A stretch of DNA of 25,818 bases from JAXIHJ01 sp034189755 (GTDB taxonomy: Bacteria > Planctomycetota > Phycisphaerae > SM23-33), in the NCBI GenBank assembly GCA_034189755.1, contig JAXIHJ010000106.1:1-25818 (forward strand). Reading direction: 5' to 3'. Positions 6,265-14,936 of the stretch are shown piece after piece. The position numbers and the translations under genes were made by a program. Below the pieces are notes generated by a model. It was not told the origin of the DNA and ran no database searches. It was given only the letters and a program-made list of their open reading frames with translations. Each line of letters starts with the position of its first letter. Positions within the stretch are counted from its first letter, which is position 1.

Positions 6265-7062
6265 CTATTCTTCGGCCCACTCAGCCGACTGGCCCAGTCC
6301 TTCGGAACTGACGGCCAGGAAACCGCCATCGACGTGCAAGTCGGAGGCGGTGATGAAAGACGCCTCGTCCGAGAGCAGAAACAGTATAGGCTGTGCGACT
6401 TCTTTAGGCTTGCCGCATCGCCGCAGCGCGTGGAACCTGCCCCATATCGGGTCGTATTTTTCTATGTCGCCGCCGGCCATGTCTATCACCGCCGGCGTCC
6501 ATATCCAGCCCGGCGAAACGCTGTTTACCCGGATGCCGCAAGCGGCCAGGTCCATGGCCATGCAGCGGGTCATGGTCAGGATGGCGCCCTTCGTGGTGTT
6601 ATACGTCCACCGCTGCGCCTGGGCGATGTAGCCGGAGATGGATGATAGGTTCACCACCGCGCCGGCCCCGGCCTGCTTCATCGCAGGCACACAGGACTGG
6701 ACCATGTTGAACATGCCGATTACGTTGACCTCCATACATTTTTGCCAGGTGGCCTTGTCGGCGTCCAGTCCCTTGGCCATGAACGTCGCGGCGGAGTTTA
6801 CAAGGTAATCGACCCGTCCTAAGGCCTTGGTCGTCTGCTCGACGGCCCGGGCGCAGTCCTTAGGCTCGGACACATCGCAATGGATAAAAACCGCCTTGCC
6901 GTCGCGGCCGGCGATATCCTGGGCGACTTTTTGGTTCAGCTCGTCGTTGATGTCCAGCACGGCTACCGATCCGCCCTGATCGACGAACTCCCTTGCCGTA
7001 GCCTCGCCTATACCCGACCCTCCGCCCGTTACGATAAGCACTTTGTTCTGAAATCTTGTCAT
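6265..7062 (-). CDS. SDR-family NAD(P)-dependent dehydrogenase
   Basis: Classical short-chain dehydrogenase, 265 aa. It has TGGGSGIG (cofactor), LDIND after beta-2 (an acidic end that favours NAD), NSAA, catalytic Ser in NLSSISGY, Tyr and Lys in YNTTK, then RVNSVSPGWIWTP and a C-terminal HVDGGF. Sugar, polyol or hydroxyacid dehydrogenases with this outline are common in catabolic operons. Its ATG overlaps the stop of the FGGY kinase (ATGA, 7059-7062), implying translational coupling. With the downstream cyclase-type hydrolase it could form a dehydrogenase/lactonase pair, but the substrate cannot be read from the sequence. Confidence 0.85.
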   Translation of the reverse strand: MTRFQNKVLIVTGGGSGIGEATAREFVDQGGSVAVLDINDELNQKVAQDIAGRDGKAVFIHCDVSEPKDCARAVEQTTKALGRVDYLVNSAATFMAKGLDADKATWQKCMEVNVIGMFNMVQSCVPAMKQAGAGAVVNLSSISGYIAQAQRWTYNTTKGAILTMTRCMAMDLAACGIRVNSVSPGWIWTPAVIDMAGGDIEKYDPIWGRFHALRRCGKPKEVAQPILFLLSDEASFITASDLHVDGGFLAVSSEGLGQSAEWAEE

Positions 7063-8399
7063 GATGTCCTTTCTCCTTGCAAATGCTGCCGGCCCAGCTT
7101 TGCCGCGCCCAGAAGTGAACTGGCCTCAATGCGTTCAAATTTGAATCCGGGAAACATGGCTTGTTTAAGCGATATCGTAGTTTCGTTTACTCCGCCGCCC
7201 GTTAACGATATGGTGCCGCTGAGCTTTACGGATCGGCGGCATTTGCTGATGGCCTTTTTCATCGGCGTCATGCCGCCGGTAACAATCGACAGGATACACT
7301 GCTCCCGCGTGGTGGCCAGCGTCAGGCCGGCAAAAGAAGCCTGCTTCTGAGCCATGCTGTTGCGGTCGCCGATTAAATACGGCCGAAACTGCACACCGCC
7401 TGTGTCCTTTTCCCGGAGAACGGTCGGCAGATACTCTTTGTAGAATTCATCGGCTTCCATCTCGCGGCAGAACTGCTTGCGGAACCATTCGAGGGAGAAG
7501 CCGGCCGTCGTGATTACCATAATCAGCCATCGGCCGGGCTTTACGTGTTGGCGGACGTAGTACGACTCGTTGGGAACGGGTTTGTCTGTGCAGATGACGA
7601 ATATTTCCGAGCTGCCGACGATGTTGAGCATTTGGCCGGTCTCGGTTACGCCTGCTCCGAATGCAGCCGAGGACGTGTCGTTGGCGCCCATCAAAACCGG
7701 CACGCCTTCCGGCACCCGCGTCAGCGCCGAGGCTTCGGCTGTAATGTGCCCGACCACCTGCTCGGGCCTAAGGACGGGCGGCATTTTTTCCAGCGGGAGC
7801 TCCAGGCCGGAAGCTATCTCCCGGCTCCAACTGTTGCCGCTGACCGTTTCATACAGGCCGGTGAACGAGGCGTTGGTTGGGTCGATTCCCCATCGGCCGG
7901 TCAGGCGGCGGGCCAGGTACGTGTTAATGTGCCCGAACACGTGGGCCTTGCAGAATATGTCAGGCTCGTTCTCCTTTAGCCAAAGCATGCCGGTCAGTGA
8001 TATGCCGCCGGGGTAGGGCAGGTTGCCCGTTATACGAAGGAAGGTCTCCTTGCCGATTCGTTTCAGGGCCTCCTTGGCCTGTCTGGTGGATCGGCGGTCG
8101 ATGTGAATGATGGCCGGATATAGGGCGTTTCCCGCTTCGTCCATCGCCGTCAGGCCCGGACAGAGCACGCTGGGCACCACCACGCCGATTTTGTCCAGCC
8201 AGGGCTTGAACTGCCGGCAGGCTTCCAGAAGCGCCTGCCAGATTTTTTCCACGTCCATCTGGACCGCCATGCCGGCCGAAGTGGTGTATTCGTATGGCTG
8301 GTGAGTCTCGGCGACGCTGTTTAAGTCCGCGTCGAAGACCCTGGCCTTCAAAGATGAAGTGCCCGCATCGATAGCCAGGATGCAATCGCCTTTGCTCAT
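7059..8399 (-). CDS. FGGY-family carbohydrate kinase, unknown sugar
   Basis: Phosphorylates a sugar or polyol with ATP. The N-terminal domain opens with AIDAGTSSLKARVFD (Asp11, phosphate loop), and GANDTSSAAFGAG holds the likely catalytic base Asp241. The adenosine-binding GTISLTGGGVNE lies near residue 400. At 446 aa it is shorter than typical xylulo- or glycerol kinases (around 490-510), and it is clearly diverged from the xylulokinase encoded in the same cluster, so it probably phosphorylates a different sugar or position. Its ATG overlaps the stop of the hydroxyacid dehydrogenase by one base (TGATG), and its stop overlaps the next SDR gene. Confidence 0.85.
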   Translation of the reverse strand: MSKGDCILAIDAGTSSLKARVFDADLNSVAETHQPYEYTTSAGMAVQMDVEKIWQALLEACRQFKPWLDKIGVVVPSVLCPGLTAMDEAGNALYPAIIHIDRRSTRQAKEALKRIGKETFLRITGNLPYPGGISLTGMLWLKENEPDIFCKAHVFGHINTYLARRLTGRWGIDPTNASFTGLYETVSGNSWSREIASGLELPLEKMPPVLRPEQVVGHITAEASALTRVPEGVPVLMGANDTSSAAFGAGVTETGQMLNIVGSSEIFVICTDKPVPNESYYVRQHVKPGRWLIMVITTAGFSLEWFRKQFCREMEADEFYKEYLPTVLREKDTGGVQFRPYLIGDRNSMAQKQASFAGLTLATTREQCILSIVTGGMTPMKKAISKCRRSVKLSGTISLTGGGVNETTISLKQAMFPGFKFERIEASSLLGAAKLGRQHLQGERTS

Positions 8400-9364
8400 C
8401 AGGGGTTTTTGCTTTTTAGCGCGTCAGGGTTGTATATGTATTTGGGCCTTTTGCCTGAAAAGACATCGACGACGGCCTGTGCCGCCTCGGCAGCGACCCT
8501 GGCCACACACTGGCTGGACAGAGCCGCAGTGTGAGGAGTTGCTATGACGTTGTCGAGTTTGAACAGTGGATTGTCCGGCGACGGCGGCTCGGGGTCGAAT
8601 ACGTCCAGGCCGGCGCCTGCGATCGCGCTGCCTTGCAGGGCAGCCGTCAGCGCCTTTTCATCCACAACCGCACCACGGGCGGTGTTGATGAGGCAGGCGT
8701 CGGGTTTCATGCAGGCTAGCAGCTCGGCGCCGACCAGATGGTGGGTTTGCTTGGTGTAAGGCACGTGGATCGAGACGAAGTCGGCCTGCCGGAAGACCTG
8801 CTTCAGGTCGGCACACAGATCAATGTCTTCGGCGTCCTCTACGAACGGGTCATAGGCGATTGTCTTCATCTCGAACGCCGTGCGGCACTTGGCTGCTACG
8901 AGCATGCCGATCCTGCCGATGCCCACCAGGCCGAGTGTCTTACCGGCAAGGTCAACCGCCTTGTAAGTGTTTCTTATCTTCCAGTTTCCCGCAGCTACGG
9001 CCCGGTCCATCGGCTTGAGTTGTTTTGCCAGTGCCAGCAGCAGGGCGACGGCGTGCTCGGCTACGGAAGGAGAATTAACGCCGGGCGTGTGGCAAATGAG
9101 TATTCCCTTTTCGCCGGCTGCGGCGACGTCCACGGTATCCACGCCCGCACCGGTGCGCGAGATGACCTTGAGTTTCGGTGCGGCTTCGATGATATCCCGC
9201 CCGATTTGCGTGCCGGTCCGCAGCAGGATGCCCTCGACGTCCGCAGCCAGCCGCCGAATAGTCTCGGCGGATGCGTCCGGCGCGACAACCGGCTCGGCCT
9301 TGCCGGCCAGAACCTTCATGCCGGCTTCATGAACCGGCTTGTTGAGAAGAACCTTTTTGGCCAT
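8399..9364 (-). CDS. D-2-hydroxyacid dehydrogenase (SerA/GhrB-like)
   Basis: NAD(P)-dependent enzyme that interconverts 2-keto acids and D-2-hydroxy acids. The Rossmann motif GLVGIGRIG is at about 145-153. Catalytic Arg230 (NTARGAVVDE), Glu259 (DVFDPEPP) and His278 (TPHTA) are all present. The length, 321 aa, lacks the C-terminal ACT or regulatory domains of serine-pathway SerA, so glyoxylate, hydroxypyruvate or another catabolic keto acid is more likely than 3-phosphoglycerate. Gaps of 15 bases upstream and a one-base overlap downstream place it inside the operon. Confidence 0.85.
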   Translation of the reverse strand: MAKKVLLNKPVHEAGMKVLAGKAEPVVAPDASAETIRRLAADVEGILLRTGTQIGRDIIEAAPKLKVISRTGAGVDTVDVAAAGEKGILICHTPGVNSPSVAEHAVALLLALAKQLKPMDRAVAAGNWKIRNTYKAVDLAGKTLGLVGIGRIGMLVAAKCRTAFEMKTIAYDPFVEDAEDIDLCADLKQVFRQADFVSIHVPYTKQTHHLVGAELLACMKPDACLINTARGAVVDEKALTAALQGSAIAGAGLDVFDPEPPSPDNPLFKLDNVIATPHTAALSSQCVARVAAEAAQAVVDVFSGKRPKYIYNPDALKSKNP

Positions 9365-9379
9365 GGCGTTTTCCCGCGA

Positions 9380-10279
9380 TCAGCCGTTGTTCAGGATTCC
9401 GGCCTGGATAAGCTTGTCTTTCATCTCGGTCTTTTGCGCATCGGTAATGGGTGTCAGGGGCAGTCGCGGCTGGCCTCCGAAAAAGCCGGCCAGCGTCATG
9501 GCGGCCTTGACGCCCGCAACGCCGTAGCTGCCTGAGACCGACTTGTTGGCGCTGATTATCTTGCGGTGGACTTCACATGACTGGTCAATTTTGCCGCCTA
9601 TGGCCAGTTGGTAAAGCTTGTCGCACATCTGCGGAAACGCGTTTGCCAGCGACAGAACGCCACCGGTCGCGCCCAGGATGAGGCTGGGGAAGAAGTCGCT
9701 TGCCGAGCCGGCCAGGACGTAGTACTCCTTACCGGCTGCGGCGGCGAGATAGGCGTCCTTATTGCCGGTGGAGGTGTCTTTCATGCCCACGATGTTAGGA
9801 TGCGCCGCAGCCTCAGCCACCACCTTGGGCGAAAGCGTCAGCCCGGTAAAGCCCGGGGCGTTGTAGAGAAGAACCGGAACTTCTGACGCATCGGCGACCT
9901 GGGTGAAATAACCTACCAGCATCGCGTCGGTCATCCTCTTCTTGAAATAGTGAGGCGTCAGCAGGCTGGCGAAGTCCGCGCCCAGCCGGGCCGCCATCTG
10001 CGTCAACTCGATGGTTTCCTTCGTCGACTCGGCGGCCGTGCCGGCCATCACGACCTTGCCCTCAGAACGGGCGGCCAGGATCGTCTTGAGGACCTTTTCC
10101 TTCTCGGCGTGATTAAGGCTCTTGAACTCACCGTTGCTGCCCAGCGCCAAATACCCCTTCAAGGATGATTGGTTCAGCTTCTCGATATTCTCAGCGAGCT
10201 TGTCGTAAACAATCTCGTCGTCGAGAAAAGGGGTAACCACAGGGGCGAAAACGCCCGACAATTTTTCCTTGCTACTCAT
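9380..10279 (-). CDS. DapA-family 2-keto-acid aldolase/lyase (HOGA/KDG aldolase-like)
   Basis: Class I Schiff-base lyase of the DapA/N-acetylneuraminate lyase family, 299 aa. The pyruvate-binding loop is GSNGEF (47-52), Tyr139 lies in LLYNAPGFTG and the Schiff-base Lys167 in NIVGMKDTS. The blocks VLAGSA, GATGGVLSLAN and YGVAGVKAAMTLAGFFGG look closer to 4-hydroxy-2-oxoglutarate aldolase and 2-keto-3-deoxy sugar-acid aldolases than to lysine-pathway DapA, which I recall with Arg (VPGRT) where this protein has Phe. In this context it probably cleaves a 2-keto-3-deoxy acid into pyruvate plus an aldehyde that the operon's aldehyde dehydrogenase could oxidise. Substrate is inferred. Confidence 0.8.
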   Translation of the reverse strand: MSSKEKLSGVFAPVVTPFLDDEIVYDKLAENIEKLNQSSLKGYLALGSNGEFKSLNHAEKEKVLKTILAARSEGKVVMAGTAAESTKETIELTQMAARLGADFASLLTPHYFKKRMTDAMLVGYFTQVADASEVPVLLYNAPGFTGLTLSPKVVAEAAAHPNIVGMKDTSTGNKDAYLAAAAGKEYYVLAGSASDFFPSLILGATGGVLSLANAFPQMCDKLYQLAIGGKIDQSCEVHRKIISANKSVSGSYGVAGVKAAMTLAGFFGGQPRLPLTPITDAQKTEMKDKLIQAGILNNG

Positions 10280-10303
10280 GCGAAACCTTCTTTCCGTGTA
10301 AAA

Positions 10304-11035
10304 TTACGCTCCCCGTCCGGCGACGATCTGCCGCAGGTCCTTAAGCGTAACCTTGACAGCCGGTTCGTCTCCCAGTGCGTCAACGACCAGGTCGGCATTG
10401 GTGAAATCTTCCCCAGCCGTGTAGCCGTTGGTGGTAACTACGCAGTTCATATTGGCGGCCTTGGCTGCCAGAAAGCCGTTTCGACTATCCTCGACCACCA
10501 CGCATTCGGCCGGGTTCAGGTTCAGCCGCTCAGCGGCGAGGTTGTAAATTTCCGGGTCGGGCTTTTTCCTGGAAACGACGTCGCCGGCCAGGATGGCGTC
10601 GAACTTCGCCTTGCGGTCGCTGCCCAGCAACTTTTCGACGACCATGTTCACCGACCGCTCATTGGAGGTCGAACACACCGCCAGGGTAACACCTTCCGCG
10701 ACGGCCTCATCCACCAGCCGGCTGACGCCCGGACGAAGCGGCAGTTGCCCGCTTTCGATAATCTGCATGTACATATCCGTTTTCAGCTTGTGCATCTCCT
10801 TGATGAACGCATCCCTGTCGTCGATGCTCTCAGGCCAGCCGTTTTCCTCGAAGTAGGCGCGCATCCGCTCCTTGCCGCCTGCGACCTTCAGCAATTCTCC
10901 ATACAGCGGAACGTCCCATTCGATGCCGAGCTTCTTCTCGGTAAAGGCCCGGTTAAACGCGACGCGATGCCCGTCCCGTTCGGTGTCCGCCAAAACGCCG
11001 TCGCAATCAAATATCAATGCCTTCAATTCAGCCAT
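10304..11035 (-). CDS. HAD phosphatase, CbbY-like (xylulose-1,5-bisphosphate phosphatase type)
   Basis: HAD phosphatase, 243 aa: FDCDGVLADTE (Asp10 nucleophile, Asp12), CSTSNE for motif II, SRKKPDP for motif III and VVEDSRNG for motif IV. The stretch ERDGHRVAFNRAF, GGKERMRAYF, LPLRPGVSRLVDEA and GYTAGEDF strongly recall plant-type CbbY proteins, which dephosphorylate the Rubisco inhibitor xylulose-1,5-bisphosphate to xylulose 5-phosphate. There is no Rubisco here, but it lies next to a ketose-phosphate aldolase and a xylulokinase, so it may dephosphorylate a ketose bisphosphate or a by-product of that kinase/aldolase pair. AAGGAAC precedes the ATG; 11 bases separate it from the aldolase. Confidence 0.85.
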   Translation of the reverse strand: MAELKALIFDCDGVLADTERDGHRVAFNRAFTEKKLGIEWDVPLYGELLKVAGGKERMRAYFEENGWPESIDDRDAFIKEMHKLKTDMYMQIIESGQLPLRPGVSRLVDEAVAEGVTLAVCSTSNERSVNMVVEKLLGSDRKAKFDAILAGDVVSRKKPDPEIYNLAAERLNLNPAECVVVEDSRNGFLAAKAANMNCVVTTNGYTAGEDFTNADLVVDALGDEPAVKVTLKDLRQIVAGRGA

Positions 11036-11046
11036 AGTTCCTTTCC

Positions 11047-11898
11047 TTATTTCGCCTTTCCGGCACTGCCGAACAGCTTAATCTTTTCGGCGACCTCTTT
11101 CTTGATTCTTTCAAACTGGGCGCCAAGCGGTTTTAGCGGCTCGTATTGCTGCTTTTGCTGGTGATACTCAACGAATCCGTCGATGAACGCATACTTAATT
11201 TGTGTTGAGATGTTTACCTTCGCGCAGCCCAGAGAGATACATTTTTTGAACACGTCCTCCGCCAAGCCCGTCCCGCCGTGCAGAGCTATGGGCAGGCCGG
11301 TGCGTTTTGCGATGGTCTCGATACGATCGAAGTCGACCTTCGGCTCGCCCTTGTAGACGCCGTGCGCCGTGCCTATTGCCGGCGCGAAGACGGCCAGGTC
11401 CAGATCCTTGCAGAACGCCTCGGCCTTGTCCGGGTCGGCCAGTTTTGCGTCAGCCTCGGCGACGACGATGTCCTCCTCGACGCCGCCGATTTCGCCCATC
11501 TCCGCCTCGACACTGACCGCCGCCCCGGCCAGTTTAACCACCTGCTGCGTGGCGGCGAGGTTCTGCTCGAACGGCTGGGCCGAGGCGTCGATCATTACCG
11601 ACGACCAGCCCGCCTCGATGCACTGTCTTACGAAATCGACCTCCTTGCAGTGGTCCAGGTGCATGGCAATCGGCACCGGCGAGTCGGCGGCAAGCTGCTT
11701 CATCCACGCCACCAGCGGCTTGTGTCCCCAGAAACGCACCGTCTTGACGGATGTCTGGACGATAACCGGTGCTGAAAGCTCCTCAGCCGCACGCACGACG
11801 GCCAGCATCGAGTTGTAATCGACGATGTTGAATGCTCCCACGGCGTATTTTTCACGCTTGGCCTTGGCGAGCATGTCTGTCATGTTTACGTAGCTCAT
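11047..11898 (-). CDS. class II ketose-phosphate aldolase (GatY/KbaY/Fba family)
   Basis: Zinc-dependent aldolase that splits ketose (bis)phosphates to dihydroxyacetone phosphate plus an aldehyde. Visible signatures are AVGAFNIVDYNSM, the metal loop MHLDHCKE, GTAHGVYKGEPK and LHGGTGL, and KVNISTQIKYAF near the phosphate site. At 283 aa it has the short GatY/KbaY-like form, unlike the longer fructose-bisphosphate aldolase at 17868, so it probably acts on a pathway-specific ketose phosphate. ATG 11898 is preferred to the adjacent TTG 11901, with GGAGT seven bases upstream. It is flanked by xylulokinase and the CbbY-like phosphatase with short gaps, as expected for functional partners. Confidence 0.88.
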   Translation of the reverse strand: MSYVNMTDMLAKAKREKYAVGAFNIVDYNSMLAVVRAAEELSAPVIVQTSVKTVRFWGHKPLVAWMKQLAADSPVPIAMHLDHCKEVDFVRQCIEAGWSSVMIDASAQPFEQNLAATQQVVKLAGAAVSVEAEMGEIGGVEEDIVVAEADAKLADPDKAEAFCKDLDLAVFAPAIGTAHGVYKGEPKVDFDRIETIAKRTGLPIALHGGTGLAEDVFKKCISLGCAKVNISTQIKYAFIDGFVEYHQQKQQYEPLKPLGAQFERIKKEVAEKIKLFGSAGKAK

Positions 11899-11921
11899 CA
11901 AACAGACTCCTTTGCTTACAG

Positions 11922-13460
11922 CTAGGTTTGGTTTTTGGCGATGAGATCAAAGGTTGGCTTCAATGCCTCGTACAGGCCGCTGTAGACACCGTAGCTTTCC
12001 TCGTAGACGTTTTTGTTTTCGGGGTTCGGCAGCGTTTCGGTCTGCACTTTCAGAACCTTCACCGCTTCGCGGAGATCTTTCCAGATTCCCGCGCCGACGC
12101 CGGCGATAAGCGCCGCCCCGTAGCTGCCGCCCTCGGCGCTGCCGCTTACGGTCTTTACCGGACACTGGAACACGTCGGCCTGTATCTGCCGCCAGAGCGG
12201 GCTGAGCGAGCCGCCGCCGGTGGTGCGCAGCTCGCGGACCGAGCTTTCCATGGTCCTGATAAGCTCGACGACGTCACGGAGGCTGAATACCACGCCTTCC
12301 AGCAAGGCCCGCGTGATTTCCGCCCGCCCGTGGTGCAGTGTCATGCCTATGAACCCGCCGCGCGCCGCCGGGTCGGTATACGGGCATCGCTCGCCCATCA
12401 GGTAAGGCAGGAAGATCAATCCCTTGCTGCCGGCTACAGCTTCAGAGGCGATCTGGTCCAGAACCTGATATACGTCCTTGCCGCTCTGCGAGGCTTGTTC
12501 GCTTTGCGATTCACACAGAATGTCGCGGAACCATCGATACGCACCGCCGGAAGTCAGCGTTACGCCCATCACGTGCCACAGGTTGGGGCTGTTGTTGCAG
12601 AAGACCTGCAACCGGCCGTCCGGGTTGGGCCTGAAGGCGTCCAGACCCATTGAGATGACGCCTGCGGTGCCGATTGTGGTTCCGAGTATGCCCGGCGCGA
12701 TCAGGCCCGTCCCCGTCGTCTGGGCTACAGCGTCGCCGCCTCCGCCGGCTACGCCCAGGCCTTCAGGCAGGCCGGTCGCCTCTGCCGCATCGGCGGTTAC
12801 CTTGCCGCTTATCTGCGTCGACTCGAAGCAGTTCGGCAGATAGTCCGTTGATATCTCCAGTTTATCCAGCAGCGGCCGGCACCACTGGCGACTGCGAACG
12901 TCGAACAGGCCGGTACCGGAGGCATCGGAAACTTCCGTGGCGATTTCACCCGTCAGGAGGTATCGGATGTAGTCCTTGGGGTTGAGGATGACGTGTATTT
13001 TTTCATATAGGTCCGGCTCTTCCTGCCTCATCCACAAAATTTTACCGCCGGTATAACCCGGCAGCATCTGGTTGTTGGTCAGCTTCAGCAGTCCGGCTAT
13101 GCCGCCGACGGCTTCGTGTATCTGCCGGCATTGCGGCATGGTTCGCTGGTCGTTCCACAATATCGCCGGCCGAAGCACCTGGTAATTCTTGTCCAGGGCC
13201 ACCAGCCCGTGCATTTGGCCGCTCAGGCCCAGGCATCTGATGGCGTTGCGGGATACAGCCGTCTCCTGCAACAGTTGCCGCAGACCGTCACAAACCGCCC
13301 GCCACCAGTCGGCGGGGTTCTGCTCGGCCCAGCCGGGGCGGGGCGTATGGAGGGGGTATTCCTTCAGCGTCGAGCCGACAACCTGCCCATTACCATCGAT
13401 GAGAATCGATTTGCAGCCCGACGTGCCGATATCAATCCCTATGACGTATTCGCCAGCCAT
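11922..13460 (-). CDS. xylB: xylulokinase
   Basis: FGGY kinase that makes xylulose 5-phosphate from xylulose and ATP. IGIDIGTSGCKSILID (Asp10), GLSGQMHGLVALD near residue 78 and LWNDQRT near 101 are hallmark xylulokinase blocks; Asp243 in GGGGDAVAQ is the catalytic base; RTTGGGSLSPLWRQIQADVF is the C-terminal nucleotide region. The length of 512 aa is typical. A GGAG precedes the ATG, 18 bases after the aldehyde dehydrogenase. No xylose isomerase is adjacent, so the xylulose (or a related ketose) must come from another enzyme, perhaps a polyol dehydrogenase such as the operon's SDR. Confidence 0.9.
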   Translation of the reverse strand: MAGEYVIGIDIGTSGCKSILIDGNGQVVGSTLKEYPLHTPRPGWAEQNPADWWRAVCDGLRQLLQETAVSRNAIRCLGLSGQMHGLVALDKNYQVLRPAILWNDQRTMPQCRQIHEAVGGIAGLLKLTNNQMLPGYTGGKILWMRQEEPDLYEKIHVILNPKDYIRYLLTGEIATEVSDASGTGLFDVRSRQWCRPLLDKLEISTDYLPNCFESTQISGKVTADAAEATGLPEGLGVAGGGGDAVAQTTGTGLIAPGILGTTIGTAGVISMGLDAFRPNPDGRLQVFCNNSPNLWHVMGVTLTSGGAYRWFRDILCESQSEQASQSGKDVYQVLDQIASEAVAGSKGLIFLPYLMGERCPYTDPAARGGFIGMTLHHGRAEITRALLEGVVFSLRDVVELIRTMESSVRELRTTGGGSLSPLWRQIQADVFQCPVKTVSGSAEGGSYGAALIAGVGAGIWKDLREAVKVLKVQTETLPNPENKNVYEESYGVYSGLYEALKPTFDLIAKNQT

Positions 13461-13478
13461 GTTTCTTCTCCAGTTTCC

Positions 13479-14936
13479 TTAACGACCGCTGTGCAGAAAC
13501 CGCACCCGGACGTGTTTGACCGCGAGATACTCGTAAAGTCCCTCCGGCCCGTGTTCGTGCCCCATGCCGCTTTCGTTCCAGCCGCCGTAGGGTGCGTTTA
13601 TGACGCCGGCGTCCACGTTGTTAATGGCCACGTTGCCGGCCCGTAGCCGTCGGGCCAGGCGGTCAGCTTCATCAAGATTGTTGGTGAAGGCGTAGCAGGC
13701 CAGGCCGTACGGCGTGTCGTTGGCCAAGGCGATGGCCTCGTCTATGTTACCAAACGGCATAATACCGACCACCGGCCCGAAGGTTTCCTCGCGCATCACG
13801 AGCATCTCGTGATTCACCTTGGTCAGGACCGTCGGCTCGAAGAAGAAGCCTTTTTGAAAATCCTTGCCTTCAGGCCGCTTGCCGCCACATGCCAGCTTGG
13901 CGCCCTTTTCCAGGGCGTTGGCGATGTGAGTCTGTGCCTTTTCCACACCTTCCCGGTTTGCCATGGGGCCTAAATCACAAGGCGCCTTGGCCAGGCCGTT
14001 TCCAATCACCAGCTTGCCGGTCGCCTCGACAAATCGCTTCAGGAAGTCGTCGTGGATTTCCTTCTCGACATAAATGCGATTGATGGCGATGCATATCTGG
14101 CCCATGTTCCTGAACGATCGCCGCACCGCACCCTGCACTGCCGCATCCAGATCGCAATCGCGGCAGACAATCAGCGGGCAGTGGCCGCCCAGTTCCAAGG
14201 AGACTTTTTTCAGCAGTGGGCCGCAGTCGGCCAGTATCTTCCGCCCTATTTCCGTCGAGCCGGTGAAGGCCACTTTCTTAATCAGCGAGCTGGTGATGAG
14301 TTTTTGTCCCACGGCTCTTCCCGGCCCCGGCGTAGCGTTCACCACGCCGGCCGGAACGCCGGCATCGACCAAACACTGAAGGAACATTAGGGGCGAGAGG
14401 GGGGTCAGCGACGGTGGCTTGGCGACCATTGTGCACCCGGCGGCCAACGCGCCGGCCGCTTTCCATGCAATCAGTTCGACCGGGTAATTCCACGGTGAGA
14501 TTGCCGCCGTCGGTCCGATAGGCTGATAGATAACACGACTGTCCGTATCGGCTGCGGCGTTGGCTACGATGCGTCCGTAGATGCGCTCACCTTCCTCGGC
14601 ATAGTAACGCAGGATACCGGCGGCCTTTTGCACTTCGCCCTGGGCCTCAAGCAGCGGCTTGCCCTGCTCTTCTGTCATGGTCCGGCCTATTTCCTCGCAG
14701 CGCTGCATCGCAAGCTCGCCGGCGGCTCGAAGGTAGTCGGCTCGTTTAGCCGGAGATAACCGCGACCATCCTTCAAAAGCGGCATCGGCAGCCTGGGCCG
14801 CTTTGTCCACGTCCTGCTCCGTGGCCTGGGCAACCTGTGCGAAAACCTCTTCGGTGGCGGGATTCATAACGTCCATAACACCGCCGTCCGCCGCCTCGAC
14901 CCACCGGCCGTCAATCAGCATGAGTTGCCGTCTCAC
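13479..14936 (-). CDS. NAD(P)-dependent aldehyde dehydrogenase
   Basis: Aldehyde dehydrogenase superfamily, 485 aa, oxidising an aldehyde to the acid. Catalytic Cys282 lies in NMGQICIAINR and Glu248 in LELGGHCP; ISPWNYP (146-152), FTGSTEIGRK (225-233) and ETFGPVVGI are standard. The pattern is nearest to succinate-semialdehyde/glycolaldehyde/lactaldehyde dehydrogenases. In this cluster the short aldehyde released by one of the two aldolases is the natural candidate. The start is GTG 14936, overlapping the cupin stop (GTGA), with a full AGGAGGTGA Shine-Dalgarno at 14940-14948 inside the cupin gene. One oddity: KPPS replaces the usual KP(S/A) at 173-176. Confidence 0.9.
   Translation of the reverse strand: MRRQLMLIDGRWVEAADGGVMDVMNPATEEVFAQVAQATEQDVDKAAQAADAAFEGWSRLSPAKRADYLRAAGELAMQRCEEIGRTMTEEQGKPLLEAQGEVQKAAGILRYYAEEGERIYGRIVANAAADTDSRVIYQPIGPTAAISPWNYPVELIAWKAAGALAAGCTMVAKPPSLTPLSPLMFLQCLVDAGVPAGVVNATPGPGRAVGQKLITSSLIKKVAFTGSTEIGRKILADCGPLLKKVSLELGGHCPLIVCRDCDLDAAVQGAVRRSFRNMGQICIAINRIYVEKEIHDDFLKRFVEATGKLVIGNGLAKAPCDLGPMANREGVEKAQTHIANALEKGAKLACGGKRPEGKDFQKGFFFEPTVLTKVNHEMLVMREETFGPVVGIMPFGNIDEAIALANDTPYGLACYAFTNNLDEADRLARRLRAGNVAINNVDAGVINAPYGGWNESGMGHEHGPEGLYEYLAVKHVRVRFLHSGR

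Noticed and set aside
10169..11164. A 331-codon plus-strand frame.
   Set aside because: It is antisense to the DapA-like, CbbY-like and aldolase genes and has no recognisable motif.
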